A stretch of 40,267 nt of DNA from UBA287 sp034190325 (GTDB lineage Archaea; Thermoplasmatota; UBA186; UBA287). Below the pieces are notes generated by a model. That model was not told the origin of the DNA. It saw nothing but the letters and a program-made list of their open reading frames with translations, and did no database searches. The DNA is taken from positions 1 through 40,267 of the forward strand of contig JAXHST010000087.1 in NCBI GenBank assembly GCA_034190325.1. The letters are read 5' to 3'. The position numbers and the translations under genes are program-made. Every line of letters begins with the position of its first letter. Positions within the stretch are counted from its first letter, which is position 1. Positions 31,762 to 40,196 of this stretch are shown here, piece after piece.

Positions 31762-33559
31762 AGCATTAATCGTGGATCTTGATAGTAAGGAATTTTCTGT
31801 TAAAGAGCTGAATAAAGATCTTGTTAGAAAAACCCTCGGTGGGTGTGCATTGGGCGCAGCTCTCATGTGCAGATTAGCTCCGAAGACCCCCGATCCCCTG
31901 AAAGAGAATGTTGTTATAATGGCCCCTGGCGCTTTGACAGGAACACCGGTACCAACGGCAAGTAAAACGTCATTTTTTACCGTATCCCCTTTAACAGGTG
32001 GATGGCTTGAAAGTATTACCGGTGGCAGCATAGGTTTAGAGTTTAGGAGCTGTGGTTTTGAGGCTCTGGTGATAAAGGGAAAGAGCGAAACCCCATGCGT
32101 CATAAGGATTACAGATCAAAATTTCTCCTTTGAAGATTCTGATTGGGGTAGTGATGCTCTTGATACAGCAGAAAAGCTCTCCAAGGGAGGCTATTCTACC
32201 GCATGTATAGGCCAGGCCGGAGAGAATCTGGTCAGGTTCGCGGGTGTAGAGTGCGATGGCAGGCAGGCTGGCCGTGGGGGCTTAGGGGCAGTTTTTGGAT
32301 CGAAGAACCTCAAAGGTATCGCTATAAAAGGCACAGGCGATATAGAGCCGGAGAATCCCGAGGTTTTGGAGAGACTGGTAAAAAAATGGTATGATGCTTT
32401 GCTGCAGCATTCAAGCTATAGAGACGATACAAAATATGGCAGCGGAGAGTTTCTTGAATGGATGAATAGTGAAAGGGGCACCTTTCCTACAAAGAACTGG
32501 CAACTATCTGTATTCGAGAACAGGAAACAGATAGATCCTTATTACTGGGCTCCTAAATACTCTGTAAAGAACAATGGATGCATATCCTGTGTGAAGCCAT
32601 GCGGAAAAATGTTTGTCATCAAAGAGGGCAAATATGGTGGAACAAAGATTGATGGACCAGAATTTGAGACGCTCTATGCTTTAGGGGGCGATGTTCTCAA
32701 CGGTAACATAGAGGCTTTAGCCAGGGCGAATGAGCTCTGTGATCGATATGGTATTGATACGATCTCTACGGGCGGCACAATAGCTTTTGCCATGGAGCTA
32801 TATGAGCGCAACATAATAACAAAGGATGATGTTGGTTATGAGCTCAGGTTTGGTGATGAGGATGCTTTATTGAAGATAATAGAGCAAATCTCTATCAGAG
32901 AGGGTTTTGGTAACGTGCTGGCAGAGGGCACCGCTAGGGCTTCTGAGCACCTGGGAGCACAGAGGTATGCTGTTCATGTGAAGGGGATGGATCCCCCAGC
33001 CTATGATGCAAGGGGTTTGAAGGGGATGGCTCTGGCTTATGCAACAAGCCCCAGGGGCGCGTGCCACCTTAGAGCTGGTGTCTATGGTATAGAGCTGACA
33101 GGCAAATGGTGGAAGTATTCGGATATAGACAGGTATTCAACAGAGAAAAAGGGTGAGATCGTAGCTACTATGGAGGATCTTATGAGCGCTTATGATACCC
33201 TGAGTATATGTAAATTTTCAAGGCACGTTTACCTCGCAGAGGGTTTACCAGAGCTCGTTGAGGCTGTCACAGGTATTAAATACAGTGTAAAAGAGCTCCT
33301 TGCAATAGGGGCTAAGGCAAATTGGATGAAGAAGTTGATAAATATGAGGCAGGGCATTTCAAAGGATTCTCTACCACCAAGGATGCTTCTTGATCCCATA
33401 GCAGAGGGTCCTTCTAAGGGAGCGAGGGTTACAGAGGAAGAGCTCTCAATAATGCTAAAGGATTATTATAGAGCAAGGGGATGGAGCGAAGAAGGAGAGC
33501 TTTCAAAAAAACAGATAGAAGAGGTTGATGATCTGACAAAAGAGGTGTTTTTCGGCTAG
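31745..33559 (+). CDS. Tungsten-containing aldehyde ferredoxin oxidoreductase family
   Basis: 604 residues from ATG 31745, chosen by GGAGG seven bases upstream rather than the upstream in-frame codon at 31724. The family opening is YYRYKALIVDLDSKEF and LTGTPVPTASKTSFFTVSPLTG. The [4Fe-4S] ligands are C279, C282 and C286 (GCISCVKPCGK) and C489 (LSICKFSRH). Pterin-binding residues include AGRGGLGAVFGSKNLK and KGMDPPAYDARGLKG. It oxidises aldehydes to acids, or reduces acids, with ferredoxin; the exact substrate class (AOR, FOR, GAPOR or WOR) is not readable. Its cofactor relates to mobA nearby. Its Fe-S partner is upstream. Confidence 0.94.
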   Translation: MYYRYKALIVDLDSKEFSVKELNKDLVRKTLGGCALGAALMCRLAPKTPDPLKENVVIMAPGALTGTPVPTASKTSFFTVSPLTGGWLESITGGSIGLEFRSCGFEALVIKGKSETPCVIRITDQNFSFEDSDWGSDALDTAEKLSKGGYSTACIGQAGENLVRFAGVECDGRQAGRGGLGAVFGSKNLKGIAIKGTGDIEPENPEVLERLVKKWYDALLQHSSYRDDTKYGSGEFLEWMNSERGTFPTKNWQLSVFENRKQIDPYYWAPKYSVKNNGCISCVKPCGKMFVIKEGKYGGTKIDGPEFETLYALGGDVLNGNIEALARANELCDRYGIDTISTGGTIAFAMELYERNIITKDDVGYELRFGDEDALLKIIEQISIREGFGNVLAEGTARASEHLGAQRYAVHVKGMDPPAYDARGLKGMALAYATSPRGACHLRAGVYGIELTGKWWKYSDIDRYSTEKKGEIVATMEDLMSAYDTLSICKFSRHVYLAEGLPELVEAVTGIKYSVKELLAIGAKANWMKKLINMRQGISKDSLPPRMLLDPIAEGPSKGARVTEEELSIMLKDYYRARGWSEEGELSKKQIEEVDDLTKEVFFG

Positions 33560-33659
33560 AGCTAAAGATCCCTTTATAGGAGGTAAAGTAAAGGTCTGTA
33601 TGCATATGCGGTTAGCAAACAAGATATAGAAGGACAAATATTGTATATCGGTGATAAAA

Positions 33660-34082
33660 ATGGCAGATATAACCCCATGGGATGAGTTTGAGAGAGCAAT
33701 GAACGAATTGAAAGAGGCTATGACAGAAATGAGGAAAGCATTCCTCAGGAGACCTAAGGAGCTGGGAGAGCCTTACATAGACATTATCGATCGTGGGAAG
33801 GAGATAGAGGTGGTAGCAGATCTTCCAGGGGTGCGCAAGGAGGATATAGACATAACAATAGACGGGAATCTTTTAAAGATCTCTGCAGAGAACAAAAGTG
33901 GAGCTGAGGAAAAAGAGGAGAACTACATTTATAGAGAGAGAACCAGCAGGAAATTCATGAGAAAAATAACTCTTCCCGCGGATGTGGATTCGGAGAACGC
34001 AAAATCCAGTTTCAAGGACGGCATCCTTAGGATAGTGCTACCGAAAAAAGAGAGTAGAGGCAAAAAGATAAGGATTGAGTAA
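33660..34082 (+). CDS. Small heat-shock protein, Hsp20/alpha-crystallin
   Basis: 140 residues from ATG 33660, placed by GGTGAT at 33650-33655; the upstream in-frame GTG overlaps the ribosome site. A helical N-terminus (1-32) is followed by the alpha-crystallin domain (about 38-130: DIIDRGKEIEVVADLPGVRK, ISAENKSG, FKDGILRIVLPKKE with the conserved GxLxxxLPK). The C-terminal KKIRIE contains an IxI-type tail for oligomer assembly. It binds unfolding proteins without ATP. Family length and motifs are normal. Confidence 0.94.
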   Translation: MADITPWDEFERAMNELKEAMTEMRKAFLRRPKELGEPYIDIIDRGKEIEVVADLPGVRKEDIDITIDGNLLKISAENKSGAEEKEENYIYRERTSRKFMRKITLPADVDSENAKSSFKDGILRIVLPKKESRGKKIRIE

Positions 34083-34084
34083 AC

Positions 34085-34092
34085 TATAAATA
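34085..34092 (+). promoter_or_regulatory. TATA box of the VTE5/VTE6-like fusion
   Basis: TATAAATA centred 26 nt before the GTG at 34115. No ribosome site is seen, so the GTG start is leaderless and set by spacing. The box lies directly after the hsp20 stop. Confidence 0.5.
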
Positions 34093-34114
34093 GCAACCCT
34101 CTTTTCCCTTTTTT

Positions 34115-35668
34115 GTGCTATTTGACTTTGAAGTTCTCCATATGTGCGCGATGATCGCCCTCTTTGGAGCGATGTTTGTAGGTAGCAACGCACTTTTGAG
34201 AAAAAAATTTGGTTTTGCTCCGGCGCTTATTACTTCAATCGTTTTTTCTTTGCTGGTATTACTGGCAGCCGAAGGATTTGATATAAAAGAATACTCGGGA
34301 GGTACGTATGCCATATTGAGCTCTATCTTCAGGATAGAGCACCTGTACATAATATTGTTCGGACTTTTGTGCCTTGGGATCGCTATGCCTGTTTCAAAAG
34401 TTATAAGCTCTCAAGCATATAGATCAATGTATCACATGCTCATAGGAACAATACTTCTCCTTTTTGTCGCATATGGAGAAGAGTTTACGCTAGTAGTTCT
34501 GGTGGTGCTCCTAGTAGCCCTGAGCCTTGCAGAGTACTTTCGTTTGGGGGAAAACAATGCACTCTCTCGCTTTATAGAAGCTATTCTCTCCCCAGCCTTT
34601 AGAGGTGATGAGGCCATGGGTTATCTTTCTGGCTTTTTCTATCTTCTGGGAGTTTTTTTCGTCATTCTTTTTCTACCAAAGCCGATAGCAATGGCTTCTG
34701 TATCAATTCTCGCCTTTGCCGATCCTTCAGCAACTCTTATCGGTAAAAACTTTGGGAAAACAAAATGGAGCACGAACAAAGACAAGAGCATAGAGGGCTC
34801 TATTGCCATGCTTATGGTCTCTATTATTGTTCTCGTAATGTTCCATCTCTTCTATGGCCTTGAGATAAGTGTTATCACAATAATATTTGTTGCAATTGCT
34901 GTTACGCTGGTAGAAGCTTTGCCCCTGCGCGTTGGGGACAACATTCTTATCCCTCTCTTAGGTGCAATGATCATGGCAGCAGGATCCAGTGCCCAGATCT
35001 CAATTTTGTGGCTTATTCTGCTTGTTATCCTTGGTCCTCTCGTGTACTACATGAAGTTCCTTGATCTTTCTGCAACGCTTGTGGCAGTATTCTTCGCCCT
35101 CGTTATACTCATTTCATCAAATCCAGTTTTTCTTGTGGCATTGATAGATTTTTTGATCCTTGGTTACCTTATCTCCAGGTTTAGATACGATGAAAAAAAG
35201 AAAAAAAAGGTTGCTGAAAAGAGAGCAGGAACAAGGACAATAAACCCTGTTATCGCAAATGGCATAGCTCCTGTGTTTTTTTCTTTAGTCTACAACCTTG
35301 ATTACTGGGCAGCAATTCTTCTTTTTACAGGAGCGATCGCTGGAGCTCTGGGAGATGTATTCGCAACAGAGATAGGATGCCTTACAAACTGGGCTTACCT
35401 GCCCTTTTCTGGAAAAGTGCACGTTGGGGAAAGGGGAGCAATCTCTATGCCAGGGGAGCTTGGTAGTGTTATAGGGGGCTCGCTCATGGGGCTTGTCCTT
35501 GCGTTTCTTTTTTCAGATTATAGACTTGTATTCTTTTCCATACTCGCGGGGTTCATAGGGTCAAATATTGATAGCATGCTGAATGCCTATGTCCCTAACA
35601 TAACAAGGAGTGAGGTTAATGTTCTGGCGACCCTTGTAAGTGGCATAGTTCTTCTTTTCTTTTATTAG
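34115..35668 (+). CDS. Fused VTE5-like polyprenol kinase and VTE6/DUF92-like phosphate kinase
   Basis: 517 residues, roughly fourteen membrane helices. The first half (about 60-310) holds the phytol/dolichol kinase signature FADPSATLIGKNFGKTKW (201-218) followed by KSIEGSIAML and EALPLRVGDN. The second half (about 318-517) is DUF92: TINPVIANGIAPVFF (375-389), GALGDVFATEIGCL, MPGELGSVIGG and GSNIDSMLNA. In plants VTE5 and VTE6 act in turn on phytol and phytyl phosphate. Here one polypeptide could turn geranylgeraniol into geranylgeranyl diphosphate for archaeal lipids. This is inferred from family, not shown. It is convergent with mobA with a 4-nt overlap. Confidence 0.82.
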   Translation: MLFDFEVLHMCAMIALFGAMFVGSNALLRKKFGFAPALITSIVFSLLVLLAAEGFDIKEYSGGTYAILSSIFRIEHLYIILFGLLCLGIAMPVSKVISSQAYRSMYHMLIGTILLLFVAYGEEFTLVVLVVLLVALSLAEYFRLGENNALSRFIEAILSPAFRGDEAMGYLSGFFYLLGVFFVILFLPKPIAMASVSILAFADPSATLIGKNFGKTKWSTNKDKSIEGSIAMLMVSIIVLVMFHLFYGLEISVITIIFVAIAVTLVEALPLRVGDNILIPLLGAMIMAAGSSAQISILWLILLVILGPLVYYMKFLDLSATLVAVFFALVILISSNPVFLVALIDFLILGYLISRFRYDEKKKKKVAEKRAGTRTINPVIANGIAPVFFSLVYNLDYWAAILLFTGAIAGALGDVFATEIGCLTNWAYLPFSGKVHVGERGAISMPGELGSVIGGSLMGLVLAFLFSDYRLVFFSILAGFIGSNIDSMLNAYVPNITRSEVNVLATLVSGIVLLFFY

Positions 35669-36285
35669 GGCTTTTTGATTAGAACTTTATTAGAATTTGC
35701 TTTTATGAAGGCTCTTTTATAGTCTTCCATAGTGTTTATATTTATAAAAGCCACCTCTGGATCACAGAATTGCTTTGCCTGAATAAATCTCGTATTTACG
35801 CGCTTAAGCATGGAATGGGCACTAAAACTTTCCATCTCTATGCACAGATCTATTGCTTTCAGACATCTCCTGGAATAAATAGCATGCAAGGGTTCTATGC
35901 CCTTTTTATGGATGGGCACCAAAGCATCATATGCATCATTCATGCCCAGCATTTTGCATATCAGTTTTCGGCTTAAGAAAGGTGTGTCACATGCGAAGAT
36001 GAAGCATTTGTCTGTTGCTGAGGCAATGAGAGCCGTGTGCACACCTATGAGCGCTCCATCTTTCTTCGAAGAGTCATCAATGATCTTTACATCGGCAACA
36101 TTTACCTCACTCTCAGGCTTTTTAACTATCATTATTTCACTTTCTGGTGATATCTCTTTTCTAATCTCTCTTAATCTGTTGACAACCGCTTCTAAAAGAG
36201 TGCTCTGCCCGAATGGAAGATTAGCCTTTTCTGCACCGAATCTTCTGCTTTGTCCACCAGCGAGAATAGCAAAGTCTATAGTCAT
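35665..36285 (-). CDS. mobA: Molybdenum cofactor guanylyltransferase
   Basis: 206 residues, the MobA fold. The nucleotide signature is FAILAGGQSRRFGAEKANLP (5-24), the Mg/GTP acidic motif is FIFACDTPFL near 95-104, and the DGALIGVHTAL loop follows the DD of KIIDDSS. It attaches GMP to molybdopterin (Mo or W) to make the bis-MGD-type cofactor. Its presence close to the tungsten oxidoreductase and the xdhC/mocA unit shows active Mo/W cofactor metabolism. An AGGGGAAG ribosome site precedes the ATG. Nothing looks truncated. Confidence 0.93.
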   Translation of the reverse strand: MTIDFAILAGGQSRRFGAEKANLPFGQSTLLEAVVNRLREIRKEISPESEIMIVKKPESEVNVADVKIIDDSSKKDGALIGVHTALIASATDKCFIFACDTPFLSRKLICKMLGMNDAYDALVPIHKKGIEPLHAIYSRRCLKAIDLCIEMESFSAHSMLKRVNTRFIQAKQFCDPEVAFININTMEDYKRAFIKANSNKVLIKKP

Positions 36286-36475
36286 TTTCTTCCCCTGAAC
36301 TCTTTCTGCATTTTTTATTTTTCTTCTACCACATCACGGAGCTATAATGTTAAAGATATATTATTTCATATGTATATAGTATTGTTTCCGATTATTTATG
36401 GATCTACAGAGGACTTTGCAAACCCCCCCAAAAATAGGCGTAGATAGGTATAAACAGGCGTAAAGTGGGTGAGCT
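36286..36475. other. Gene-free gap between mobA and the small ORFs
   Basis: A/T-rich sequence with no supportable gene. It holds the mobA leader, a C7 run at 36423-36429, two AGGCGTA direct repeats spaced by about 20 nt (36437 and 36457 region) and GTATAAACAGGCGT at 36448-36461, a 14-base string also found at 30317-30330. The minus-strand frame across it looks like a shadow. Confidence 0.4.
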
Positions 36476-36635
36476 ATGGGTCTGAAAGAGAAAATAGGAG
36501 GATTTAACTCAAAAACAGTGAAAAAAACACGAAATAACAGTTGAAATGGCAAAAATTGAAGTTATTCAAAATCCTCTATACGTAGTATGGTATACAGCAA
36601 GCCACATCAAAAATATTGCCCATGCCTTTTTATGA
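36476..36635 (+). other. Two tiny in-tandem ORFs ahead of the glycerophosphodiesterase gene
   Basis: ATG 36476 opens 22 codons (beginning MGLKEKIGGFNSKTVKK) about 25 nt after a TATAAAC element. ATG 36546 opens 29 codons (containing KIEVIQNPLYVVWYT) whose TGA overlaps the next gene's start as ATGA. The two lie two bases apart in different frames. They may be leader peptides, a frameshifted short gene, or chance. The ATGA overlap is the best argument that the second one is translated. Confidence 0.3.
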
Positions 36636-37660
36636 GATGGCGAGCAGCAATAATAGCGCTCCTGCTCATCCTGCCGCTCAGTGCAGGGGGCGATGAGCTT
36701 GAAGGAATGGAGATTTACTTTGACTTTGGCAATCTGCGCAGCCACACATCAACATCATATTCTGATGGGGAAGGTACTCCGGAAGAAGCTTTTGCGAGGT
36801 CTTATGGGCTTAATTCCGTAGATATTATAGCTCACAGAGGAGCAAGTGGATATCTGCCAGAACATACATTGGAAGCTTATGATGCAGCATACTTCATGGG
36901 TTCAGATTACATAGAGCAGGATCTTGTTATGACCCGAGATGGTGTTCCAATATGCTTGCATGACATCTATCTTGAACCAACAACCAATGTGGAAGAGGTA
37001 TTTCCAGAGAGATGTAGAAATGATGGCCGCTGGTATGCTGCTGATTTTACACTTGAAGAAATAAAGAGGCTAAAGGTTCATGAACGAGCTGTAAACAGCA
37101 AACCAGTTTTTCCAGATAGATTTCCCTATGGGTTTTCCGATTTTGAGGTTCCAACATTTGAAGAGGCTATACAGTTGATCCAAGGGCTGAATAAGAGCGC
37201 TCGCAGGAATGTTGGTATATACCCTGAGATCAAGCATCCAGAATGGCATAGAGAAAATGGCCTCCCAATGGAGGAAAATGTGGTTGAGATTCTGAAGAAG
37301 TATGGATATGATAGCAGGGAGGACAAAGTTTATCTTCAGTGCTTTGAGGATGGAGCGCTGCAAAGAATTAGAAAGCAAAGCAGTCTGAAGCTTGTGAGAT
37401 TGATAGGTCTTGATGAAAGAGCGGATGAGAAAAAGATGGAGAGCTTTGCTGAATTTGTTGAGGGGATAGGAGTTCAGAAAGAGCTGATAGCTTTGCAGCC
37501 AGAGATGGTTTCATTAGCACACAATTACGGGCTAGAGGTGCATGTGTGGACCTTCAGGTATGAGAGTTCTGAAGAGATTAAGAACTTCGTGAGTTCTTAT
37601 GATATAGATGGATTGTTCACGGATTTTCCTGATAGAACCTACTATGCGCTCAACTCTTAG
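36632..37660 (+). CDS. Exported glycerophosphodiester phosphodiesterase with PHP-like N-terminal relic
   Basis: 342 residues from ATG 36632, which gives a clean signal peptide (WRAAIIALLLILPLSAGG). The GDPD core has AHRGASGYLPEHTLEAYDAA (His and Glu), EQDLVMTRDGVPICLHD and PEIKHPEWHR, as in GlpQ, and it cleaves glycerophosphodiesters outside the cell. Before the core, about residues 30-60, lies FGNLRSHTSTSYSDGEGTPE, EAFARSYGL, which resembles the first strand and metal loop of PHP phosphoesterases (GNLHxHTxxSDGxGTPEE) with the first His changed to Arg. So the protein looks like a PHP start fused to GDPD. Start upstream at 36587 would lose the signal peptide. Confidence 0.85.
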   Translation: MRWRAAIIALLLILPLSAGGDELEGMEIYFDFGNLRSHTSTSYSDGEGTPEEAFARSYGLNSVDIIAHRGASGYLPEHTLEAYDAAYFMGSDYIEQDLVMTRDGVPICLHDIYLEPTTNVEEVFPERCRNDGRWYAADFTLEEIKRLKVHERAVNSKPVFPDRFPYGFSDFEVPTFEEAIQLIQGLNKSARRNVGIYPEIKHPEWHRENGLPMEENVVEILKKYGYDSREDKVYLQCFEDGALQRIRKQSSLKLVRLIGLDERADEKKMESFAEFVEGIGVQKELIALQPEMVSLAHNYGLEVHVWTFRYESSEEIKNFVSSYDIDGLFTDFPDRTYYALNS

Positions 37661-37827
37661 CTTAAGCTCAGAGCTGTAGCTGCAGATGAGAAAAAAGTCT
37701 AAAAAATGATCAAATCTTATAGCTCTATATTTAGAGAAGATTTTCACGGTTTTCCATCTTTAAATGTAGAGGAGCACAAGAGCTCTGATTCCCAATACCG
37801 GCTATAATAGCAATTAAAAATAAATAG

Positions 37828-37833
37828 TATAAA
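37828..37833 (+). promoter_or_regulatory. TATA box of rubrerythrin
   Basis: TATAAA about 28 nt ahead of the GTG at 37859. GAGGTGAT at 37848-37855, three bases before the start, is the ribosome site. The gap from 37661 to here (about 165 nt) shows only short palindromes such as AGCTTAAGCT. Confidence 0.5.
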
Positions 37834-37858
37834 GGAATATCGTATATGAGGTGATAAA

Positions 37859-38377
37859 GTGGTTGTAAAAAGAGAGATGACAAAGAAGTTTCTTGAGGAG
37901 GCGTACGCTGGGGAGAGCATGGCTCATATGCGCTATGCAATATTTGCAGAAATTGCAGAAAAAGAAGGGCTGAAAGATATAGCTAACCTTTTCAGAGCTG
38001 TCTCTTATGCGGAACTGGTGCATGCAAGGAACCATTACAATGTGCTGGGGCACGTTCAGGAGACTGAAAAGAACCTTCAAATCTGCATAGATGGAGAGCA
38101 CTATGAAAACACAGAGATGTATCCTGTGTACAACAACACCGCAAAGCTTCAGGAAGAGAGCGAAGCGCAGAGGAGCACACACTATGCTCTTGAGGCAGAG
38201 AAGATACACGAAAAGCTCTACACTGAGGCAAAAAAGCTTGCAAACGATAAGAAGGATGTAGATTATAAGAAGGTTTACATCTGCCCTGTGTGCGGCTACA
38301 CAGTTATAGGGGAAGCGCCAGAAAAGTGTCCCGTATGTGGAGCTCCTAAAGAAAAGTTCAGGCTCTTTGAAGCCTAA
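37859..38377 (+). CDS. Rubrerythrin
   Basis: 172 residues from a GTG start. A ferritin-like four-helix domain (1-135) carries diiron ligands (EEAYAGESMAHMRYAIFAEI, SYAELVHARNHY, EAQRSTHYALEAEKIHEKLY). A C-terminal rubredoxin domain has two CPVCG pairs (YICPVCGYTVIGEAPEKCPV) for one iron. It reduces hydrogen peroxide with electrons from rubredoxin or NADH in anaerobes. It has its own promoter and a T9 tract after the stop, so it is a single transcription unit. It implies an anaerobic or microaerophilic cell under occasional oxidative stress. Confidence 0.96.
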   Translation: MVVKREMTKKFLEEAYAGESMAHMRYAIFAEIAEKEGLKDIANLFRAVSYAELVHARNHYNVLGHVQETEKNLQICIDGEHYENTEMYPVYNNTAKLQEESEAQRSTHYALEAEKIHEKLYTEAKKLANDKKDVDYKKVYICPVCGYTVIGEAPEKCPVCGAPKEKFRLFEA

Positions 38378-38382
38378 ACCTC

Positions 38383-38391
38383 TTTTTTTTT
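38383..38391 (+). terminator. T9 terminator after rubrerythrin
   Basis: An uninterrupted run of nine T within a few bases of the rubrerythrin stop, without a hairpin, as expected for archaeal RNA polymerase termination. Confidence 0.55.
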
Positions 38392-38415
38392 GTTTCCTAT
38401 GCTAACTCTGGAAAG

Positions 38416-38425
38416 TTATTTATTT
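38416..38425 (+). promoter_or_regulatory. TATA-like box of the adenine deaminase gene
   Basis: TTATTTATTT centred about 26 nt before ATG 38446. No ribosome site is visible. Confidence 0.4.
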
Positions 38426-38445
38426 CAGCTCATTGTTAATTTTCA

Positions 38446-40167
38446 ATGGATTTTAAACTGCTTGAAGCATCACTTGGAAAAAGGCCGTGCGACCTGATTA
38501 TAAGAAACTGTAAAATAGTAGATGTTTTTTCCTGCAGTAGTTTTGAGAGTAACATAGGGATATACGGAGGGATTATAGCAGGATTTGGAGATCTTGATGG
38601 AAAAAAGGAGATAGACGCCGAAGGCAGAACAATAGCGCCCGGCTTTTTCGATGGACATGTGCACATAGAGAGCTCTATGGTAGAACCTGCAGAGTTTGCC
38701 AGGGCTGCAGTGGTTAATGGCACGACATCCATTGTGGCAGACCCTCATGAGATAGCTAACGTCCTGGGTCTTGAGGGGCTGAGATATATGCTTGACTCCT
38801 CTGCAAACCTTCCATTAAACATATTCTTCATGCTGCCCTCATGCGTTCCATCCACAGATCTTGAGACCTCTGGCTCTAGACTTTATGCAGAGGATTTAAA
38901 GCTCTTTTTAGAGCGTGACTGCGTTCTGGGTCTCGGAGAGGTGATGAACTACCATTCTCTTCTTATGGGCTCCAAGAAACTGATGGAAGAGCTTGAAACC
39001 TTTAAAAGCAAGAGAATAGATGGACATGCACCGAAGCTATCAGGAAAAGAGCTTGATGCTTATTGCGCTTCAGGCATAGAGAGCGACCATGAATGCGTTA
39101 GCGCTGATGAAGCTGAAGAAAAGCTCAGAAAGGGTTTGAGGATAATGATAAGAGAGGGTAGCGCTGCAAGAAATATGAAAGCTCTTCTTCCTATGGTAGA
39201 AAAAGCTCAGACAGACCGTTTCATTCTCGTTACAGATGACATCAGCGCTCTTGATTTGCAGAGGGGATATATGAATAGGGTCCTATCAAAGGCTGTATCT
39301 CTGGGCATTAAACCTGAGGCTGCCATAAGGATGGCAACTCTAAACACATGTGAATACTTTCGCATAGAGGGTTTAGGTGCAATAGCCCCTGGATATAGAG
39401 CTGACCTTGTTATCCTTAAAGATACAAGAGATTTTGAGCCTGAGATGGTCATAAAGGATGGTCTTGTTATAGCAGAGAGTAAAAGACTTCTCATTCCCAT
39501 AAAAAAGAGAGAGGCTGATGTCAGGGCAACAGTGAACGTTAAAAAAATGACACCGAGAAGCTTTGACATCAAATTTAAAGCTACAGATACGAAGAGCGAG
39601 AATATAAATGTCATATCTCTCATGAGGGATGAAATAGAGACAGAGTGGATAAGAGAGAGAGCAAAGGTGTTAGAGGGCTCTGCTGTGAGCGATACTGAAA
39701 GTGATATCCTCAAGGTGTGTGTTGTAGAGAGGCATAGAGCTACTGGTAGGGTTGGGAAGGGGTTCGTCAGAGGATTTTCATTGAAATCTGGAGCTATAGC
39801 TTCTTCTGTTGCACACGACTCGCACAACATAATAGTTGTTGGTGCAGATGATAGAGATATGCACAGAGCTCTGGAGGCAGTGTCTGCATATGGTGGAGGC
39901 TTAGTTGTTGTTGATAAAGGAAAGGTGCTTGGTGCTCTGAGACTTCCGATAGGTGGTCTTATGAGCGACAGGAGTATAGAAGAGGTATCAGAATCCATGC
40001 AAAACATAAATGAGCATGTTGCATCATTGGGTTGCGAACTTGATGAGCCATTCATGACACTTTCCTTTCTTACAGTGCCTGTGATACCGAAGCTTAGAGT
40101 TACAGATATGGGTCTAATCGATGTTTCAAGACAGAAGCGCATATCACTTTTCACAGAGTCTTCGTAA
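38446..40167 (+). CDS. ade: Adenine deaminase
   Basis: 573 residues, amidohydrolase superfamily, full family length. The N-terminal beta-sandwich is followed by the metal-binding DGHVHIESSMVEP (69-81), then ADPHEIANVLG, GLGEVMNYHSLL and IDGHAPKLSGKELDAY, a pattern specific to adenine deaminases. RIMIREGSAARNM and LVTDDISALDL follow, and the C-terminal domain has SVAHDSHNIIVVGADDRDM. It converts adenine to hypoxanthine with two metals, for purine salvage. The probable leaderless start follows a TATA-like box. Its 3' end leads, after 29 nt, to another gene, perhaps in one operon. Confidence 0.94.
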   Translation: MDFKLLEASLGKRPCDLIIRNCKIVDVFSCSSFESNIGIYGGIIAGFGDLDGKKEIDAEGRTIAPGFFDGHVHIESSMVEPAEFARAAVVNGTTSIVADPHEIANVLGLEGLRYMLDSSANLPLNIFFMLPSCVPSTDLETSGSRLYAEDLKLFLERDCVLGLGEVMNYHSLLMGSKKLMEELETFKSKRIDGHAPKLSGKELDAYCASGIESDHECVSADEAEEKLRKGLRIMIREGSAARNMKALLPMVEKAQTDRFILVTDDISALDLQRGYMNRVLSKAVSLGIKPEAAIRMATLNTCEYFRIEGLGAIAPGYRADLVILKDTRDFEPEMVIKDGLVIAESKRLLIPIKKREADVRATVNVKKMTPRSFDIKFKATDTKSENINVISLMRDEIETEWIRERAKVLEGSAVSDTESDILKVCVVERHRATGRVGKGFVRGFSLKSGAIASSVAHDSHNIIVVGADDRDMHRALEAVSAYGGGLVVVDKGKVLGALRLPIGGLMSDRSIEEVSESMQNINEHVASLGCELDEPFMTLSFLTVPVIPKLRVTDMGLIDVSRQKRISLFTESS

Positions 40168-40196
40168 TTTTTGAAGTTTAGAAAAAGGTGAAGAAA

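Noticed and set aside
37661..37858. Possible RNA gene in the gap before rubrerythrin (AGCTTAAGCT and other short palindromes)
   Set aside because: No tRNA-like T arm, no extended stem pairing and no terminator. The end of the gap is explained by the rubrerythrin promoter.
39207..40154. Long 315-residue open frame on the strand opposite ade
   Set aside because: It is the mirror of the adenine deaminase gene, with serine/leucine-rich shadow composition and no promoter; ade has all family motifs.
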